The notes under the pieces: model-generated
Told to the model about the DNA's origin: nothing
Databases searched by the model: none
The model's input: only the letters and a program-made list of their open reading frames with translations
Position numbers and translations under genes: made by a program
NCBI GenBank assembly: GCA_021234155.1
Contig: JAJEKV010000659.1
Location: 59,284 to 123,283, forward strand
Direction: 5' to 3'
Origin: Isoetes taiwanensis
Taxonomy: Eukaryota > Streptophyta > Lycopodiopsida > Isoetales > Isoetaceae
DNA: 64,000 nucleotides
Part shown: positions 1-11,176 of the stretch, piece after piece
Layout: every line of letters starts with the position of its first letter
Position numbering within the stretch: position 1 is the stretch's first letter

Positions 1-535
1 CATGGATTGCATATGCGTTTTTTCATTCTCAATATTTGTGGATGCTTCAACTAGCAAACTGTTTCACATTAAACCTTCTTGATAAGCTTGATCCTTAGAT
101 TCATTGTTTTGCATTGCTTATTCCTATCTTGTAAGAATTAGCACCATTTGGCTATTATTTGCTGTGTTATTTTTATGACCGTTAGAGTGATGTTATCCCC
201 GCATATTCCATATCTCATTCGATAGAAGCTTAGCTGTCATTGCTTGCATTTTCAAGGCCTTTAATGTCTTATCTTCGTTGTGTTTACACGTTTCTATTTG
301 TTGTTGAGCGCATAGCCTGCACGTTTATCCATACTACTTGGTTTTGGTATTTTTTGTAAGTTTAGTGGTGCTCCAAATTTATAGTTTTTAGATCTGGTAT
401 AAGGTGTGCTAACTCTTGTGTTTGCACTTTTGCCCAAGTCCTTGGAGGCTTCTTCAACTCCTTGATTTGACATTTTTCTAAGAGTATGTAATGCCCCAAA
501 ATTTTCACTTCATATATGCATGTAATGTATGCATG

Positions 536-620
536 TGTGCATGACAAAACCATAGGTTGAGAGTGCAAACTAACTAAAAATACACCACACGCTACCATAG
601 CAAAACGACCATATATTTAT
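536..620 (+). repeat. Diverged direct repeat, copy 1
   Basis: This segment shares 'ccatag.gtg.ga.tgcaaactaact' and 'ccatagcaaaa.g.ccgtatatttat'-like blocks with 1008-1165. The second copy has about 60 extra bases in its middle. The family is unknown; it may be two copies of a short interspersed repeat. Confidence 0.6.
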
Positions 621-1007
621 TACATTTTATGCAATGCCAAAACATCTGCGATGAGCCAACACAACATAACTACACCTACAATCGATGTTTATATTGGATT
701 AAACCATGATTATAAAACCATTGACCACCTGCCACTGCAAATTCAAGGGCAGATAAATATGTGAAGAACCTCAAAACAAAGAGAAGTTGATTACCTTGGA
801 GAGAAGGGAACATGAAAGATTGCACGCGGTTGTGGAAACCCTAGGTGATTTTTTATGCTAAAAAAAGGTAGGATCTCAACTGAAAAGATAGATGTGGCCG
901 CAAAAGAAAGTAAGCATGTACCTTACACCGTGTTAGGTAAAATAGGGGCTCAACATGCGTGCTTTGCATGCATGCATGTATGCATTATGCATGCACACAG
1001 ATGCAAT

Positions 1008-1165
1008 GCATGCAAATGTGTGTGCCAAAACCATAGGGTGGGAATGCAAACTAACTGGAAATATGCCACGTGCTCTAGAAACACTATTTGCATACCCTCA
1101 CACAAATACAACAACACAATCATATGCAAACCATAGCAAAATGGCCGTATATTTATACGTTTTTC
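1008..1165 (+). repeat. Diverged direct repeat, copy 2 (longer)
   Basis: Second copy of the repeat at 536-620, in the same orientation and roughly 470 bp downstream. It starts at the 'accatagggtgggaatgcaa' block and ends at 'ggccgtatatttat'. A run of gcatgcatgtatgcat palindromes lies immediately upstream (about 955-1000). Confidence 0.6.
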
Positions 1166-1469
1166 GTGACGAACCGTTTTTTGTGATATATAACATCCCT
1201 TGGGTAGACTTTAGCAAAGAGGAAGTCATCAATTAGTTGGATGTAGTGCTCCAACTTGACAACCTCTTCGGTGCAAAATATTTCTTTAATCTTCTCAATT
1301 TCCATGTTTGCTATCCCATGCTCATGAGCATAGTATTTTCGTTCCCAATGATACCATGATCCAAGAGCCCATATGACAAACTTAATACTAGAGACATGAC
1401 GATTCTTGACAAGAACAAAGAAAAATTTGAAGTAGAGATCTTTAAGTATAAGTATCCGACTCACACTTA

Positions 1470-1489
1470 GGAAGGAAGGAAGGAAGGAA
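1470..1489. repeat. (AAGG)n microsatellite
   Basis: About five GAAG/GAAGGAAG units followed by an A-run. Short and low in information. Confidence 0.8.
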
Positions 1490-2038
1490 AAAATTTTAAC
1501 GCCCACGGAACCCAATCGGGTTATGGGACCAAGTACATAAGGGATCAAGTCCTGGACCAAGTCCAACAAGAACATGGGCGAAGCCCTTAAACCAAAGCAC
1601 AACGTGAGCTAGAACACAACCATCATGACCCGGATTAAAAACCACCTGGGAAAAAACCGTTGCCAGGATGACTATGGCTGCTCACCGATCCAAAAATCCA
1701 TGTTGTTGCACAAGCAACAAGCATACCTTTATACCTCCACAGTAAAGCTCACCAAGCAACTCCCGGGAACCGTAACCTCTTCACAACCGGGTGTTGAAAA
1801 CAGATTTCTAACGCCAATCGCCCATTAATGCAGGGAAGGCGGGCGCTTTAAAACCGCTCAGGAAAATCGCCCATCGGAGGTGCCTCCTCACCCATCCACC
1901 AGCCCTGCGCCAAGGCGCCAGCACCCCCAGGTATGCACGCAGGCGGACATCCACTCAGGCACACACAGGGGCGCCATCCTTCACTGCCGCTGCTCCAACG
2001 CCATCCATCACTGCATCCGCCAGGCAGCCTCGCGCCGC

Positions 2039-2075
2039 CTGTAGCGCCAGGCGCCCCGCTGTAGCGCCAGGCGCC
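2039..2075. repeat. GC-rich tandem repeat, two units
   Basis: The 17-mer ctgtagcgccaggcgcc occurs at 2039-2055 and 2059-2075. Each unit contains the palindrome ggcgcc. The pair lies just past the 3' end of the Helitron helicase remnant on the minus strand, where a Helitron 3' hairpin would be expected. No convincing CTRR terminus was found. Confidence 0.6.
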
Positions 2076-2109
2076 AGAGAGGCCAAGTGAGGGAGGAGGA
2101 GGGGAGTTC

Positions 2110-2790
2110 TTTGTAAACAATAATTGTTGTATATCTTGATCTATCGATTCTTTTTGATAGAATCAGTAGCTCTATGCCTTGGATTCTTTGAGCTCTTGAA
2201 AGTGCTACATAGAGTTGTCCGTGATTGAACACTAGATTTGGCAAATACAAACCAACCATTTGCATTGTTTGGCATTGGGACTTGTTGTCTGTCATACCAA
2301 AAGTTGGACGCAACGGGAATTGCATGCGCTCAAATTGGAATGGAAGTTCTGCATTGTTAGGCACCAAAGGAATTCAAAATATGAACACTTTGCTTCCAAT
2401 ATTCTTTCCAGTGACAATCTCGGCATCTATAGCATGTCTTCCTAACGCACGTATATGAAGCCGGTGCCATTGTATAGTTCCTTAAGTGTAGAAACAGACC
2501 TCAATAACATGACAATCATGGCAACCTTCAACATCAGTTGACGTGGAGGCATCCGACTCGGAGTTTACGAATTAAAAAATTCAGTATGATAGCTCCTGAT
2601 GTCATTCTCATCAACAGCTCGATCAACACTGTAATAGTCGATAGGTGCAATAAGCAATCATTCTCTCATCCTCTTGTTTACTTCATCTACATCCTCATTT
2701 CTAGAGCCTAGTTGAACACATTCTGATGAATTCAAACAATCCAACAACCATGTATAAGCCCTTCCTTTTACTTCCAATCAATAACTACAT
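2110..2790 (-). pseudogene. Helitron PIF1-like helicase (C-terminal end), degraded
   Basis: In known Helitrons the RepHel protein nicks and unwinds DNA for rolling-circle transposition. Read on the minus strand from about 2760 down, the fragments follow the usual C-terminal helicase order: an NEDVDEVNKRM segment, a MPPRQLMLKV segment, RLGRHAIDAEIVTGKN, then FPLRPTFGMTDNKSQCQT and HGQLYVALSR. The last two are the late PIF1-type helicase motifs. The glutamine/glycine block carries GMTDNKSQCQT where the family has MT.NKSQGQT. In-frame stops and a frameshift near 2450 break the reading frame. The Rep nuclease and the N-terminal helicase half are absent. It is a dead fragment; the family assignment is firm. 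Confidence 0.88.
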
Positions 2791-3159
2791 AGTTTCGACC
2801 CTTCGAAACACTTCAAAAATTTCATGGCTTCCAATAGTCCCCCATGCACACTGGCTTTTTTGGGCATACAAAAATGTATAAATACTACAAAATAAAATCT
2901 TAAACTGACAATTTATATTGAAGATTCCCAAGCTTACTCCGCTGACATCCACTGGCACACGACCCCAACAGATCCAACGCTCAAGAAAGCTAGGAACAAG
3001 ACCTCGAAGTATTTCGAACAAAAAACGCCTACATGAAGCACAACTCCTCCACGAAGTACCTCGGCCTCTGAAAAGGGAATGGTGGCCTGCTGCTGTGTCC
3101 TTCCATGTTCATCTTCACCAGGATGTGCTGCATGAGAAGCAAAGTGAGCAATTATATAT

Positions 3160-4560
3160 TTTTTAAATTGACTTTTATTTAGCCATTTGGAGCTCTTTCT
3201 CGTCGTTCCTGCTGCTCTTCAATCATTTGCAACTTAGCTCTAGCATCAGCACTAAAAGCAGCCGCGTACTGCACATTAGAAGCAGAAGGCATATCGAAAT
3301 GCTGATTAGGCACATCTTTAGAGGACGTGGACTGAGGGGGGACTGATCTGGAGAAGCAGAAGTGAGAGGTGAAGAGGTAACAGGAACGTTGACAGAATGA
3401 TCTCCCTTGACACAAAAATTTGCAAAGAGTTCAAGATGGAGAAATAAGCCAGCAAGTTAGGAACCATTTAATAGTTGCAAATCAAATTTGAGGAACATAG
3501 GGCCACTGTTAATGATAATTGAACTAGGAAGATCCCGACCACAAGGCAAAGAAAAACAGAACTTAGCACTGTCAACAATAGAATGAGCCAAGTGAGTACC
3601 ACACCGTTAGCCACATTCACAAGGAAGTCCGGCATAAGCAGATTAGGTGGAAGATCTAAAATAGAAAACTAATAAGGCATCTTGAATGCATTACTCATAC
3701 CAAGGAGAAGCCATAGGAATAAGGTTAGTACACATAATCACTCCACATAGGATCAACAATTCAACCAACAACCGATTAACAATAGCATCATCATTAAACG
3801 TAACAAAAAGAAGTTCATTTCAAATATTTTCAAGGTTCGAAAAGGTGAAGACCAATTCCATGAAGATGGCACACAACCAAGATCCAAGCTTTTAATATCG
3901 AAATATGCTCCAAGATAGCACACACACCAAATGACATCAAGTTCTCGATACATCTCAGTATGCAAATCATGATCAATCGCACAACATTGTAGCGGATGTG
4001 GGGTTAGAGTATCTCTACACACATTACGCTTGATAGACTACATCCACATGAGGTAATAATTGAGTCTCCTTTGCCTCGAGCTCTCTAATTATCAATATAA
4101 TTTCTATTATTTAACCACCATATCAATAGTAGCGTAAAACCTCGAGCAAAAAGATCTTTGTTGAAGACTTATCTTTCTTGATCCAATCACCAAATTGCTC
4201 TCTTGTGTTTCTGTTGGCAGTAGCAACTGATCTACAAGGTAAAGCAGGCGGTGAGGTAGAAAGTCGAGGAATGGGGGGAGTGGATGCATTATTAGAAGAG
4301 GCAACCTGACCCGTAGCAGAAACACAAGGAGCAAAACTATTTGAAACATGACCTGGTGAATGCAACTGAGGAAAATCCCTTATAGTGACTCTAGATTACC
4401 TTCCTTCATGTGCAGTTTCTCAGGGAGAGTCAAAGGATTATTATGCACTGCTATAGACTCACCTGGTATTGACAATGAGGAAATTGAAGACTGTAGAGCC
4501 ATGTTAGAGGAAGAAGCTAGCATTGCCATAATGGCCAAAATTTACAATAGTTAATCCGGC
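3160..4560 (-). pseudogene. LINE ORF1 (DUF4283-like) remnant
   Basis: Minus-strand fragments match, piece by piece, the ORF1 of LINE-1 in this window. About 4190-4160 encodes REQFGDWIKK, comparable to STRFSDWIKREM at 9520. About 3970 gives IDHDLHTEM, comparable to KIDHNAHLQ at 40780. About 3600-3450 gives HLAHSIVDS and INSGPMFLKF, comparable to HLAHSIVNG and VKSGPLFQI at 41160-41270. The layout is that of plant L1 ORF1 proteins (Ser/Pro-rich N-terminus, DUF4283-like core). Many stops and frameshifts are present. No reverse transcriptase follows. A charged tail (EEQQERRER) lies near 3210. Confidence 0.6.
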
Positions 4561-4890
4561 AGGTTTGATGGCACGTGTCTAACTTGTGTCTCATGTGCCT
4601 TTTCATTCATCTTTTTTACTACTATGAGATGCGAAAACTTAGATTTGCACTTGATACTTTCCATGCAGTCTAAGGCACATGTTTCAGAGTAGGCCAAATG
4701 GTTCTAAGTATTGACGACTAACAATCAATGGTGTAGCTAGGGGGCGGTGCAGATAGACAATAAAGGGAAGGAAAGGAGGTCGAAAGAAGTTTTGGGCCAA
4801 TATAACTTCAAGCATTTATTTTAGTACAGGAAATTTATTGCGTTGGCCTAAACCTGTGAAGTTGGACCCACCATTAAGTCCAACGTCTAA

Positions 4891-4953
4891 TAATAGAATA
4901 GAATAGATTTTTAGAATAGAATAGATTTTTAGAATAGAATAGATTAGTAATAG
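4891..4953. repeat. AATAG pentanucleotide repeat
   Basis: Interrupted units of aatag/agaatag with ttttt spacers. It is the complement of the (attct)n tail that ends LINE-2 at 33705-33735, so it may be the tail of a lost minus-strand copy of that LINE clade. Confidence 0.65.
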
Positions 4954-4959
4954 ATTTAT

Positions 4960-6922
4960 ATTTGTTCAGATGGTGCGAGACACCCTGGATGTTAAAGATC
5001 CGGTTAAAGATATCTTCGCCTCCATTGAGAGTGGGGTGGAGAAGACTGCATGTATTGTAAGAGGAAATGTGTGCACTTTTAAAATTTTCTATAATGTTTA
5101 TAGTAATCTTGTTATTCTATTGGTTGTCCACATAAATGGTTGCACGACAATGTCAGCCATCAGTCCCTATATATTCAATCAAACTGTGTGTGCTTTGACT
5201 CTTTTCTATTTGGTAGCTATTGTTAACATCAAGATTGATATTGTTGTAATGCATGGGAAAGGAATAGTTAGACTTGAGTTTGTGGTTATATTATCTTAGG
5301 ATACAGCCAAAGCTCATCTTATTGTTCAAGTAAAAGATTCCATGAATGATCTTGGCAAGAACATCTATATGATTTTTTTCTCATGCCCTATTGTTGAAGG
5401 CACTCTGAACCGCCTAACATATTTGCAATTTGGATATATGTCTTAGCTATGGGTCAAGATTATGCTAACTATTTGTTGTATCTTTCAAACAGATTAGTAT
5501 TTTAGTTGAGGCACCATTCAATAGAGGATATATGCACTCAGTAGTAGAATGTATCAAGTGAATTAGAATTTGCTCTCAGATCATTTTTCTCTCTAACAAT
5601 TTGCTTTTAGCATCTAGAGTTATCGCAATCAATTAGCTTCAAACTTCATATATAAGATGTAGAAAGCAACAACCCTTTGCAGATTTGCTTCTAGCTTCAA
5701 AATTATATGCACTCGAGGGAGACATGTGTTTTAGATAACTTTTGATTGTTTGCTATGGTCTACTCACAAACTACTTCCCAGTTTAAAATCATCTTTGAAT
5801 TTCATATACAAGATGGGGAAGACAGCAACTCCTTGCAGATTTGCTTTCATAGAAGAGAAAGGCAATGCATAATTTTTGGAATGTGTAGCTACAATGTTCA
5901 CTCACTACCTAGCTTATGGAGCTTTATGTATTCTTCGGCCATTTTAGAACTTGCTAGAGAATGCAACATAGAATGCTTCCCATTTATGCTATTGATTTAA
6001 AACTGTTTGGCGAGATGAGAATGTGGCTTATTATTCTTTGGCCAGTATGATTCCATCTTGAGTCGAGTTTTCAAAGAGGTTATGATAGAATTGATCATCA
6101 GACTCAGCCTGTGTAAAAAGATATGCAGCTTTGAATAATTTTCTACTTTTCTTTAAGACCACATGCTTTCATAGGTCCAGAGCTTTGGTACTGTTTCAAA
6201 AGAGCACTTTATTTTGGTTTTCTGTTTCAATGGATAAAACTTGCATTAACTCTGTTTGTTTATTTGCCTGCACAGTATTTTTGAAGCTATAGCCCTCGCA
6301 AAAGTTTTCTGCAATAGCAGTTGCTGGTATCTCTCAGATATTCAATAGTTTTAATTTCAACAGAAGTTTTTGTCAATAGCAGTAGGTCATTAGCTTGAGT
6401 CACGTTTTAGGTCATTGGATTTGTTGCAGTTTATATAATTTGCATGGCATGATTGGCCATGAATATGAGGTTACTTGATTCAATTTTGGCCATATGTTCC
6501 CTTATCTTCTGTGTTGGATAGTTCGTAAAGACAATTTCAAGATTTTGTTTTAAATAATGATGCATTCTTTGCATTATACTAGGTATAACATAGTCTGTGA
6601 TACTTTTAAAAAGCAGTTATGATGACGATTGTAAAAAATAAATTGATTTTAGATGTATGTTCCCTTATTCTAAATAGTTTGTAATGAACATCCAAGATTT
6701 TCTTTCAAACAATGATGTACTCTTCTGTTTATCTGCAGGGCAAATTGAATGTTAGAAAATATGAAATTCATCACATATGTAGACAAAGTGGTAGTTGCAG
6801 AACAACATGATCATCAGAGCTACAGACTAGAAGATTGTTGCAGAACATTTTATTAGGGTTATCTTAAGGTTCAAAGGTTCAAAGGTTCATAAGGTAAGTA
6901 AAACATTGATTTTATATGATAT
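4960..6922 (+). other. Possible exon-bearing region, unrecognised
   Basis: 4970-5061 reads MVRDTLDVKDPVKDIFASIE and continues for 11 codons to a gtaaga donor. It is preceded by ttgttcag, a plausible acceptor. About 5300-5332 follows ttatcttag and reads DTAKAHLIVQ before gtaaaa. About 6738 follows tttatctgcag and reads GKLNVRKYEI. These look like small exons, but I do not recognise the protein and cannot join them with confidence. The rest (5350-6720) is AT-rich and has no gene signal. Copia-1 begins at 6923, so any gene here would be disrupted or have a very long intron. Confidence 0.3.
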
Positions 6923-7299
6923 AGGTCGGGGTCGCGAAAATCATCTCATGCATGTGGGATATTCATGTGAACCAAATTGAAAATAGCAAGACCAGAAATT
7001 CTGGCTTGCCGAGCTCATGAATTCATGCCTACACCGACGGATTGTATGATTAAATAGAATGGCAGAGAAGATCGAAATCAGGGGGAATAAGATCCGATAG
7101 TAATGAGTTTGAAATGAGATATTCGTATGCTCGGGCTTGAGCAATTTATGAATGGAACTTTGAGTTCGTTTTGAGCATTAGCTCATAACATTATTTTGCA
7201 TTCTTATAACCATTGGTTGTGTATGCAAAATAGTGTTTATTCTAGCTAGTTTAACACTTGAAGCTAGAACATTGCTTGTAGTTGACTTGATATTCAACA
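6923..7299 (+). repeat. Copia-1 5' LTR
   Basis: Matches 44683-45061 from ggtcgggg through gatattcaaca. The first base is A here but T in the 3' LTR, so the canonical TG start is preserved only in the 3' copy. It ends in CA directly before the primer-binding site. Confidence 0.88.
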
Positions 7300-7301
7300 T
7301 T

Positions 7302-7313
7302 TGGTATCAGAGC
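7302..7313 (+). other. Copia-1 primer-binding site
   Basis: tggtatcagagc, two bases after the 5' LTR. It is complementary to the 3' end of initiator tRNA-Met, the usual primer of plant Copia elements. Confidence 0.9.
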
Positions 7314-7335
7314 AGATTATATTTGACATTAAATC

Positions 7336-8989
7336 ATGTCAAGTCGTTTTGGAGCAAGCCTCTTGAGTACTGTAGAAGTGTACAAAGGAGGACCTAGATT
7401 TCAGGTGTGGAATGATGCGATTAAGCATATTTTGGAGGTAGAAGAACTATGGGATCTGGTTGATCCATTGGGAGCAGGAAGTGCTCAGTCTGGTGCAGAT
7501 AATGTCACACCAACAAGGCCAGTAATTGGTGGATCTTCAAATACTCAAAGTTATGTTGTAGCTGCAGGATCTAGAGGTACAAATTCTGGAGCAACTTCTG
7601 GAACACAATAAGGTTGAAACTTAGAAACAAAAGTGCTAGAGAAATGTGGATGTTCTTGCTTAAACACTATGAAGAGAAAAGTTCCTCTCAGATTGATTGA
7701 TCTTGAAAATGAGCTAAGTTAAAGTTGAAAGAAGAAAATGATGTCTCGGAATTCTTTAATAGCTTTGACAATATTGTGGCAGACTTGTGTGGTGCAGGAT
7801 AAACCTAACAGAAAGATGCCAAGTTTTGGCTATTGCTAGGTCTGCTAGTGAAAATGAGCAACTTGCCATGTTCATTAGAAACATGGCAAAAACTAGGGAG
7901 GAGGCAGAAAATATTATAAGGACTGAGGCAGAACAAAAGAAAAATGCTTAAAGGAGATGATGATGAATCTGCAGAAATTCTTTTTGCTGGAAAAAGGAAT
8001 AATGATACTTGCTTTTACTGTCATGAGCCTGGACATTACAAGAATGCCTGTCCAAAATTAAACAAGGAATTTAATTGCTTTAATTATGAAGGAAAAGGAC
8101 ACTCAGCTGCAAAATGCCCAACACCCAAAGACTATGGAAAAGGGAGAGGAAGTTCAAATAGAAGGGGAACTAGAAATGCAAACTCAGGTCGAGGAGGAAA
8201 AAAGTCTATTGAGATAGAAAAGAAAGAAAAGGATGAAACTGAAGATGAAGAAGAGGTAAAATGTGCTTTATCTATCTCTTGTAGAAAGGAAGCTAATTCT
8301 AAATCTGATGTGCTTGTAGTTGATAGTGGAGCTGAGAGATCAGTAGTTCAAAGCTCTGATCTGCTCAAGAATCTGGAAGGATCTTATGCCAAGAATATCC
8401 AAGTAGGAAATGGAGAACTTCAAACAATTGAAGGAAGAGGACTATTGGAGCTAGTTGATCTTCAAGGGAAAATAGTAGACATTGAAAATGTTCTATGTGT
8501 GCCAACACTTATAAAGAATCTCATTTCTGTCAGTCAGCTTATTGATTTAGGATATAGAGTCACTTTTGACATTAAAGCATGACTGTTTTTCTTGGAAATG
8601 AATTGAAATTTTATGCCAAACATGTTGGGAATTTGTTTCAAATGAATAGCATACAAAATGACAATGAGAAAGTGATGCATGTTTCAGAAATAAGGACTTG
8701 GCATAATAGATTGGCCCATACCCATTGCAATAACATCAAGTATTTATGCAAAAATGGGTGGCTGGATTGCAAGAAAATAGGGAATCAAAAGTTTTTTTGT
8801 GAAGGATGTCTGCTTGGGAAAATTAATAGACGGCCTTTTTCAAAATCAAGTAAAAGATCAAATGGAATTCTTGATCTTGTACACACTGATATATGTGGAC
8901 CTCTCAATGTCAGAGGAAGAACAAACAAGAGATATTTTATTTCTTTTATAGATGATTATAGCAGAAAATGCAAAACATACTGCCTTGAG
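7336..8989 (+). pseudogene. Copia-1 gag, protease and N-terminal integrase
   Basis: The gag start MSSRFGASLLSTVEVYKG lies 22 bp after the primer site. The gag is broken by a TAA at about 7609 and frameshifts to 7940. A CX2CX4HX4C zinc knuckle (CFYCHEPGHYKNAC) lies at about 8010. The second knuckle has lost a cysteine (CFNYEGKGH). The protease active site reads LVVDSGAERS at about 8310-8345. After a frame change at about 8578 come the GAG-pre-integrase zinc site (H..H then CEGCLLGK) and the integrase core start, with catalytic Asp in LVHTDICGP and FIDDYSR. The reading ends at 8989, where LINE-1 begins, and continues at 42037. Confidence 0.9.
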
Positions 8990-9674
8990 TAGGGTCTCGA
9001 CGCAATTTTCCTCATAACTTATGGCTCGAGTGTCAGATTCAGGTGTTCTTTAGTGCGTTGGAAAGCTAGAGATGTGAGCTTTCCATTGGTATATAATTCA
9101 TACAGTTTTGTTGTGTCTATCTGGACCGGATTTGGAGTTTACAGATTTCGGCTACCATGGCAAACCCTAGTTTGCCAGCTTCCGGTACACACTCGTCGGC
9201 CAAGAAAGTGGTAGGTGGTATTTCTGCTTCTTCTTTTGCACATGATATGAATTCTCCTCTGCCGCTTCCTAATTTACTTGATAATTCTCGCCTCAATCCT
9301 CCGGCTTTTGACCCTTCTCTTGTTAATATAGTACAAGCTTGCAACTTTTCCCCCGCTGTCTAAATCTGCACCTTTGTCTACTTCTCAAGTAGAAACCACT
9401 TTGTAAATACTTCTCTTGTTGCTCTCGCTTCCTTTTTGTCTTCGCCTGGGTGTGTATCTGCTCCTTCTGCTCCGTGGGGTTCTTCTGATGCTGTGGCTAG
9501 AGTGCCTTCTACACGATTTAGCGATTGGATCAAACGTGAAATGACATCCAGTGTGCAATCTGCTCGTGTTTCTGCTGCATTAAATATTATGTTACAGAAT
9601 AACAAGAAAGAAGTGAGCTCGTATCTAAATGAGTTACAGGCACAAGATGACTGTATGGATGTCCAGTTGCCTCC

Positions 9675-10113
9675 TGTTAGAGCTTGAACTCTAACCTTGC
9701 AAGAAGGATGAAAAACCCAACAATCCAAGCTCAATCTATCAGATCAAAGCAATGCACAAGACAAAGAATCATCATCTCCATAGCTAGATCAAGCAAAATA
9801 CTCTCTCTCAATACACCGTCTCTCAGTTCTTCTCCCTGCTCAGATAACACAGTGATCATAATGGCTCCACAATGCATACGTGTAAATATCCCGCGACGTG
9901 CATGTGCGTATATCACTCCATATACGGTGATATTGTTTTCTATGCCACCTCAATAGTGGTGAGTGTGGTGGAGTGGTGAGTGGTGAGTGGTGACGAAGTG
10001 TGGTGACGAGAGTGTGGTGAGTGGTGACAAGTGTGGTGGACGAGTGTGGTGAGTGGTAAGTGGTGGCTATGGTGTGTGGTGGACGAGTGTGGTGAGTGGT
10101 GACCACCCCAACA
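9675..10113 (-). repeat. Gypsy-A 3' LTR (left copy)
   Basis: 439 bp, TG...CA, matching 40306-40713. Most of the length difference lies in a gtggtga-rich minisatellite occupying its right part (about 9958-10104). Confidence 0.92.
9958..10104. repeat. GTGGTGA-type minisatellite inside the LTR
   Basis: Irregular tandem units of gtggtgagtggtgacgagt. The corresponding tract in the other LTR is about 40588-40700 and has fewer units. A related gaatgtggtgat array occurs inside the same element at 30186-30412. Confidence 0.85.
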
Positions 10114-10529
10114 AGGGCGACCCACGGTGAGAAAATGTATAATTGCGCGGGCGGAGAACCCACAACAACAAAAATACTAATATGGTCCTTGGGACATGTC
10201 CCCAAATGACACATTTACATGTATGTGTAGAAAGAAAATTACCCTCCCTCAAATCCAAATGACTAGTACGAACAAATTGGTCCAAAAGAAAGTGACGAAA
10301 CAGAGCCTCAGAATCGGGCAAACTTTGAAAGCTGATATCTTGAGTTCCGTAACTCCGCTTGACCTGCACTATAGCTCGTTGATTCAGATCATGAAACACA
10401 TCTTTTGATGTAGGATAGATTGTGTATTATGGAACTGTCACTATCTGTTTTACAGAAAACGACCTGCTGTAACCCAAAAGTTCTCCACAAATTCTCTCGT
10501 GAATTGGAGCTATGCCAAAACTGAATCCT
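10114..10529 (-). other. Gypsy-A 3' non-coding segment
   Basis: Lies between the integrase end and the 3' LTR on the minus strand. No conserved protein is seen. The bases adjoining the LTR do not form a clean polypurine tract, so that site is probably mutated. Confidence 0.5.
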
Positions 10530-10763
10530 TTAGAATAGCACTTCTCTTTCAAAATAAGACCTGAGATCCTTGCCATTTCTGGGATTAGGCAACAATTCCT
10601 CTTCTCGAGTCATCAAGTAGAAAGCCCCACGTACCTCTTTATCAATCAGAAATGGGTCTTCCCATGGGCTTTGAAATTTGGATAGATGCTTCTTAGTGGT
10701 CACGCACAATACCAATTGCCCTTCCTCAAATGGATTGACAACACAGAAACTTATCTTTGATAA
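10530..10763 (-). pseudogene. Gypsy-A integrase C-terminal end
   Basis: The minus strand reads WEDPFLIDKEVRGAFYLMTR then EELLPNPRNGKDLRSYF. This is the usual C-terminal ending of plant Gypsy integrases (the 'GAFYLMT.EGE..P.PVNG..L..Y' pattern). It continues the integrase segment at 14531-14828 once the TIR element 10764-14526 is removed; the sequence KVKLI rejoins KDK at the junction. Confidence 0.85.
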
Positions 10764-10929
10764 AAGTCGTATTTAATTAAAGTGGGACAAATCTTGAATT
10801 TTGGGACTCGGACTGAAAATGGGACTCATATTGACATCAAAATCTCACATCATATAACAAAGGAGTGGTTCATAATATTTTGTTCTGAGAATTTCCAAAT
10901 AAATAGTTGAGAAAGTTGGATGAGGTGAG

Positions 10930-11176
10930 ATCGAAGGGGAGGGGAAGGGGAAGACGAGGAGAAGGGGGGGAGAAGAGGGGCAAGGGAGAAGGGGCAGGGG
11001 AAGGGGCAAGGGAGAAGAGGGGCAAGGGGAAGGGGGCAAGGGCTGGGGAGAAGGGGGCAAGGGGAAGAAGGGGCAAGGGGAAGAAGGGGCAAGGGGAAGG
11101 GGCAAGGGAGAAGAAGGGGCAAGGGGGCCGGGGGCAAGGGCAAGGAGAAGAAGGGGGCAAGGGGCAAGGGAACGTG
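10930..11176. repeat. Polypurine (GGGGCAAGGGGAAG)n minisatellite
   Basis: About 245 bp of almost pure G/A on the plus strand, built from ggggcaaggg/gaagaa modules. Long open frames on either strand here are consequences of the low complexity, not genes. Such mirror-like purine runs can form triplex or G-quadruplex structures. Confidence 0.9.

Larger units (their letters stand above)
1..2100. other. Gene-poor flank without a recognised gene
   Basis: No conserved protein is recognisable here on either strand. It holds a diverged direct repeat (about 536-620 and 1008-1165), an AAGG microsatellite and a GC-rich stretch from about 1850 to 2100. A minus-strand open frame at 1153-1602 (149 codons) has no family signature that I recognise and is probably chance or transposon debris. 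Confidence 0.5.

Noticed and set aside
1153-1602. 149-codon minus-strand frame
   Set aside because: No family motif. It crosses an AAGG microsatellite and a repeat copy, so it is probably fortuitous.
9957-10104. Possible CRISPR-like direct repeats in the gtggtga tract
   Set aside because: Repeats without unique spacers, located in an LTR of a eukaryotic retrotransposon.
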